From positions 1 to 64,000 of the forward strand of contig CAYVRT010000016.1 of the NCBI GenBank assembly GCA_964453115.1: DNA of 64,000 nucleotides, in the 5' to 3' direction. Origin of the DNA: JAIWNK01 sp964453115. Its GTDB lineage: Bacteria > Chloroflexota > Anaerolineae > Anaerolineales > Anaerolineaceae. Both the position numbers and the translations under genes were made by a program. This document shows, piece by piece, positions 60,785 to 64,000 of the stretch. The first letter of the stretch is position 1, and each line of letters starts with the position of its first letter. Under the pieces are notes generated by a model. It did no database searches and was not told the DNA's origin. It was given only the letters and a program-made list of their open reading frames with translations.

Positions 60785-61523
60785 TTCCCGTCCTTTTGAT
60801 GTTCTGCTCTTCGACCTGGGCAGCACGCTGATTTACTTTGCCGATTCGTGGAATGAACGGATGGAATGCGCCCGGCATGCCCTGGCCGATGCCCTGCCTG
60901 AACTTCCCCGGGCTGAATTGATCGCACACTTCAAAGCCCAACAGGCCAGCAATTACGCCCGCCGCGACCGCGACCTGGTTGAAACCCCGGCTGAACAAAT
61001 TTTGAACCGGGTGCTGGAAGAAATGACCTGCCCCTTGCCCGCCAGGCGGCAACGGCAAGCGTTGGATGCCTTCTACGCCGTCATGCAGCAATCCTGGTTG
61101 CCCGAGTTGGATGCCCTGCCCACCCTGCAAACCCTGCTTGCTGAGGGCTATCGCCTGGGGCTGCTCTCCAATGCTGGCGACACGCCAGATGTTAACATGC
61201 TGCTGCGCAAGGCGCACCTGACGGAATGCTTTGAACGCATTTGGGTCTCTGCCGACATTGGCTATCGCAAGCCACACCGCCGCAGTTTCGAGCCAGCCCT
61301 GAAGCATTTTGACCTGCCAGCTGCCCGCATGGCAATGATTGGCGACCTGCTCGGAGCCGACATCCTGGGCGCGCACAATGCTGGCATGAGCGGCATCTGG
61401 ATCACTCGCCGCGCAGCCAATGCCGAAAACGAACGCGACCGAGAGCAAATTGTGCCAGAAGCCAGCATTGCCACCCTGGCAGAATTGCCTGAGCTGCTGC
61501 GCCATTGGCCGGATAAAAAATAA
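60762..61523 (+). CDS. HAD-family hydrolase with altered motif I
   Basis: About 253 aa. Motif I is LLFDLGSTLIYF: the nucleophilic Asp is present, but the second Asp (DxD) is Gly. Motif II SNAGDTP, motif III lysine in RKPHRRSFEPAL and motif IV MIGDLLGADILGA are in order. Similar DLGxTL proteins exist in the HAD subfamily IA, so activity is possible. The start is uncertain (ATGs at 60738, 60756 and 60762), all overlapping the dehydrogenase 3' end; I chose the last. It closes the plus-strand unit. Confidence 0.8.
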   Translation: MTHNAATNSRPFDVLLFDLGSTLIYFADSWNERMECARHALADALPELPRAELIAHFKAQQASNYARRDRDLVETPAEQILNRVLEEMTCPLPARRQRQALDAFYAVMQQSWLPELDALPTLQTLLAEGYRLGLLSNAGDTPDVNMLLRKAHLTECFERIWVSADIGYRKPHRRSFEPALKHFDLPAARMAMIGDLLGADILGAHNAGMSGIWITRRAANAENERDREQIVPEASIATLAELPELLRHWPDKK

Positions 61524-61556
61524 ACGCTGCGGGCAAGCCATGGCCGGCCCGCAGCG
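61514..61556 (-). terminator. Intrinsic terminator for the NBR1-Ig lipoprotein gene
   Basis: CGCTGCGGGC (61525-61534) pairs perfectly with GCCCGCAGCG (61547-61556). Read on the minus strand the hairpin is followed by TTTATTTTTT (61515-61524). It may also end the plus-strand HAD transcript, but there the T-tract is missing. Confidence 0.85.
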
Positions 61557-61568
61557 ACACCTCTGCTC

Positions 61569-62543
61569 TTATGGGTTGCAGGTGATGGTGAAATTGGCCT
61601 TATCAAAATATTGGTGATTGGGCGTGTCAATGTAAATGCGGTTCCAGCCGCTGTAATTGGTACCCGCCCCACCCAGTGACCAGGTGCGCGTCACCGTCTG
61701 GCTGCCTGCGGCCGTGAAGGTGATGCTCTCAACCGGGCTGCTTGAACCATCGCTGCGCTCCCAGTGATAGGTGATTGTGCCAGGGCCATTGACCGTAATT
61801 TGGCCGCTGAAGGTAATGGTCACCGGGCAAGCACCGGTATGGTTGGCCGGGCTAACGCTCATTGGCACCGAAACTACAGCAAAGGGGGCGGTCGTCACCC
61901 CAACAACCACCTTGACCCAAAACGCATTGCCCGCATCCCCCACCCCAAAGCGTTGGCCGGTTGCATTCTCCAGTTTCCAAAAGCCCTGATAGGTGTTATT
62001 GGTGGCTGGCGCCTTGAGTGTCACCGAAAGGTCAATTGTTTCGCCTGGGTTAACATTCTGCGGCAGAGCTGCGCTGGCTGGGCCTTCCATTGCGTTCCCG
62101 CTATCGAACACCACCTTATAGCTCGTCGTCCACGAACAGGAACCGGTATTCTTCAATCGCCAGGTCTTAACAAAGCTGGCACCGGGGGCGAACATCGTCC
62201 CATCGGGAATGGTCACATCGCTGACAAAGCCTGCCCGGTCGCACGGCACAACCGTTGCCGTAGGTGGCACGGCGGTAGGTGGCACAGCAGTCGGCGGCAC
62301 AGCCGTGGGGGGCGGCGGCAAGGTCGGCAGTTGCGCTGTTGGCTGCGGTGGCTGGGTGGGTGGCAATTGTGCCTGCTGCGTCAGGCGGGCCTGCTCATCC
62401 ACAATTGCCTGGACTGTCTGCGCCATCTGTGTGGCGGGCAGGTTTGCGGCTGGCGTGGGGGTCTGACGGGTGGGTAAATTACAGGCGCTCAGCGCCAAAC
62501 TGAACAACACCAAAATAAGAAACACTCGAAAAAGCGATTTCAT
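61569..62543 (-). CDS. NBR1-Ig domain lipoprotein
   Basis: 324 aa. Lipobox ALSAC near residue 20 and a Pro/Thr-rich linker with PPTAV repeats (to about residue 98). A domain with FVKTWRLKNTGSCSWTTSYKVVF matches the Ig-like fold first described in NBR1 and frequent in Chloroflexota secreted proteins. A second beta domain (about 220-320; PVTITFSGQITVNGPGTITYHW) closes the protein. Probably a cell-surface structural or binding lipoprotein; no enzymatic motif is seen. Confidence 0.85.
   Translation of the reverse strand: MKSLFRVFLILVLFSLALSACNLPTRQTPTPAANLPATQMAQTVQAIVDEQARLTQQAQLPPTQPPQPTAQLPTLPPPPTAVPPTAVPPTAVPPTATVVPCDRAGFVSDVTIPDGTMFAPGASFVKTWRLKNTGSCSWTTSYKVVFDSGNAMEGPASAALPQNVNPGETIDLSVTLKAPATNNTYQGFWKLENATGQRFGVGDAGNAFWVKVVVGVTTAPFAVVSVPMSVSPANHTGACPVTITFSGQITVNGPGTITYHWERSDGSSSPVESITFTAAGSQTVTRTWSLGGAGTNYSGWNRIYIDTPNHQYFDKANFTITCNP
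62260..62304 (-). repeat. Three 15-bp tandem repeats encoding a PPTAV linker
   Basis: Three near-identical 15-base units (62260-62274, 62275-62289, 62290-62304) encode consecutive PPTAV pentapeptides in the lipoprotein linker. Variation is at third positions. Length changes by slippage would alter only the spacer. Confidence 0.75.
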
Positions 62544-62678
62544 CGAATCATCTCCTCGAGCAAATTATAACCATAAAGCTCAACTTTTCAAAGTCTCTCG
62601 TTCCATCACAAAGCAAAGATTGTCAAACCCAAAACGCTTATCTGCCTTTCAGTAAATGGATGGTTGAAAACGCCGTCC

Positions 62679-64000
62679 CTACGGCCACTGATACCAGGCA
62701 GCCGCCTCCTTGACATGATGTTCCTGCATCATCGCATCCACCGCCGCAAGGGTTGCATCCAAATCCAGGGTGCCGTTCAGATAATCGGTCAAAATTTGCC
62801 AGTAGATGGCCTGCGCCTCGGTCGGCAAAATGCCGCCATGCTGATCCAGTACCAGACGGCTTGGGTGTGTGCTGACATAGGTCTGAAACTCGCGGCGAAT
62901 GGGGTCAGGGAAGACTTGCGGGTCCACATCGGTGCGGGCAATCAGCCCGCCCTGAATCACATCCGTCGCCACCTGAAGTTCAGGGGAAGCAACGGTGCGC
63001 AACCACTTCTCGGCAGCTTGCGGGTTGGGGGCACCAACCGTCAGGCCAAATGAATCGGGGTGGAACAGGACTGTTGCATCGGAGCGTCCGGGGAAAATGA
63101 CCGCCCCAAAATGGATGCCTGGCTGCCAGCCAGAGCCTTTGGTGAAGGCGCCAATTGCCCAGGTGCCCATGATGACCATTGCTGCCTGACGCGTGCCAAC
63201 CAGACCAACCGATTGATCCCAGGTATATAACCCATGATCGGGATGGATGAAAGGCCGCAGTGTGGCAAAGTTTTGCAGCGCCTGACGGTACACCCCATCT
63301 TTCGTCACATCAATCTCGCCCTTATAGAGGCGCACATAATGGCCGGGGCCGCCAACTTGCAACAAAATACTATCAAAGATAAAGGCCGTTGCCCAGGGAT
63401 CCTGCGAACCAAGCGCCAGGCAACTCATTTCGGGGTGCTTTTCGGCCAGGGTGCGGCAAGTTGTCAACAATTCTGCGTAGGTCTCGGGCGGGTCCATGCC
63501 GAGCTCGTTGAAGATGGGAATGTTGTAATATAAGATATTTTGAATGTGCATATCGAGCGGGATGGCATATGGACGGCCATTGACGGTCATTGTGTTTGCC
63601 AAAGGTTGCGGAATGACAGAAGCATAATCAAGCGTTGCCCATAGATCATCCAGGGGCTGCAAAGCGCCCGAATCAACATAGGCCTTCAGTTCGGCCCCTC
63701 CCAGGGTTTGAAAGGTGTCGGGCGGGTTGCCAGCGGCCAGGCGGGCCTGCAAAACGGAGCGCAAATTGGTGCCACCGCCACCCTTTACCTGATTTTGCAC
63801 CACCACCACACTCGGGTAGCGACTACGAAAAACGCGAAACATGGCTTCAGCTGCTTCAGCTTCTCCTGGCGCAGTCCACCAGTGAAAAACCTCCAATTGT
63901 TCCTGACCAGCAGCCAACGTTGATGTTGGCATGATCTGCAAAGTTGGCAACAGCGTTGGCTGTTGCGGGGTGGGGGTTGGCTGGCAGGCCGAGAAAACCA
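62679..64000 (-). CDS. Family 1 sugar-binding lipoprotein (5' end beyond window)
   Basis: The frame is open to the right edge: upstream of the first ATG (63950) it reads VFSACQPTPTPQQPTLLP, which is a lipobox and linker, so the start lies a little beyond base 64000. The mature part has LEVFHWWTAPGEAEAAEAMF, KGGGGTNLRSVLQARLAAGNPPD and a C-terminal KWLRTVASPELQ, all typical of glucose/mannose- or multi-sugar-type SBP family 1. No permease genes are in the window on this side. A ribosome-binding site cannot be seen. Confidence 0.85.
   Translation of the reverse strand, partial: VFSACQPTPTPQQPTLLPTLQIMPTSTLAAGQEQLEVFHWWTAPGEAEAAEAMFRVFRSRYPSVVVVQNQVKGGGGTNLRSVLQARLAAGNPPDTFQTLGGAELKAYVDSGALQPLDDLWATLDYASVIPQPLANTMTVNGRPYAIPLDMHIQNILYYNIPIFNELGMDPPETYAELLTTCRTLAEKHPEMSCLALGSQDPWATAFIFDSILLQVGGPGHYVRLYKGEIDVTKDGVYRQALQNFATLRPFIHPDHGLYTWDQSVGLVGTRQAAMVIMGTWAIGAFTKGSGWQPGIHFGAVIFPGRSDATVLFHPDSFGLTVGAPNPQAAEKWLRTVASPELQVATDVIQGGLIARTDVDPQVFPDPIRREFQTYVSTHPSRLVLDQHGGILPTEAQAIYWQILTDYLNGTLDLDATLAAVDAMMQEHHVKEAAAWYQWP

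Noticed and set aside
62260..62304. The three 15-base repeats as a CRISPR-like or regulatory array
   Set aside because: They are in frame and encode PPTAV linker units; there are no spacers.

Overview
The window looks like a chromosomal segment of a Chloroflexota bacterium, most likely Anaerolineae or Caldilineae. This is inferred from gene content and not from a marker gene. Pointers are the mostly GC-rich coding sequence, lipoprotein signal peptides followed by Pro/Thr-rich linkers, family 1 sugar-binding lipoproteins, a DUF5671-type repeat membrane protein, an NBR1-Ig lipoprotein, a large STAND/TPR regulator, and a T-box ahead of pheST. No rRNA, tRNA or CRISPR array is visible.

Layout. 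1-1443 is the end of a type I restriction-modification methylase. 1451-7400 (minus) is a T-box-controlled pheS-pheT unit followed by a NUDIX hydrolase and a sugar-binding lipoprotein. 7442-15811 (minus) is a compact run: MFS transporter, DUF92 protein, PH-domain membrane protein, sugar aminotransferase, proS, CPBP protease, bactofilin, NeuD-type acyltransferase and 3-methyladenine glycosylase. 15850-17308 is a PadR regulator with an SDR, behind a strong promoter and a dyad that looks like an operator. 17484-20456 (plus) holds three membrane-associated proteins. 20489-27088 (minus) holds a photolyase, an exported C39-like putative cysteine peptidase, RNase H, a parvulin lipoprotein and lipoyl synthase. 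27155-33740 (minus) is a STAND/TPR protein overlapping a ManNAcA-type polysaccharide set (wecC, wecB, glycosyltransferase). 33852-38770 (plus) contains Spo0M, a GlpA/GlpB-like/DUF1667 redox trio and a GT2 enzyme. 38778-43637 (minus) contains a fused DppB-DppC permease, an ABC-F ATPase and, upstream of it, a 31-codon ORF with a promoter and a terminator.

43704-51597 (plus) is the most interesting part: a GntR regulator with a perfect operator, then a tightly coupled operon of a fold-type I PLP enzyme, a 75-aa protein resembling the dimerisation domain of lysine 5,6-aminomutase KamE, a 607-aa protein joining a cobalamin-binding-like domain to a TIM barrel, a P-loop protein, a small unknown protein, a diaminopimelate/diaminopentanoate dehydrogenase-like protein and an alanine-racemase-family protein. 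The gene complement parallels the clostridial D-ornithine and D-lysine aminomutase pathways (racemase, B12 mutase S/E, dehydrogenase, PLP enzyme), but the domain order and sequences differ. I infer a cobalamin-dependent amino acid breakdown system that is not one of the textbook ones. A second plus-strand block (56486-61523: P5C-dehydrogenase-like ALDH, CoA-transferase A and B, D-2-hydroxyacid dehydrogenase, HAD phosphatase) could process its products.

Between the two blocks lies an AT-richer minus-strand trio (51614-54628: membrane protein, CrtI-like flavoprotein, SDR) and an RloA ATPase followed by a truncated RloB. This looks like an insertion hot spot. The window closes with an NBR1-Ig lipoprotein and a second sugar-binding lipoprotein that runs off the right edge.
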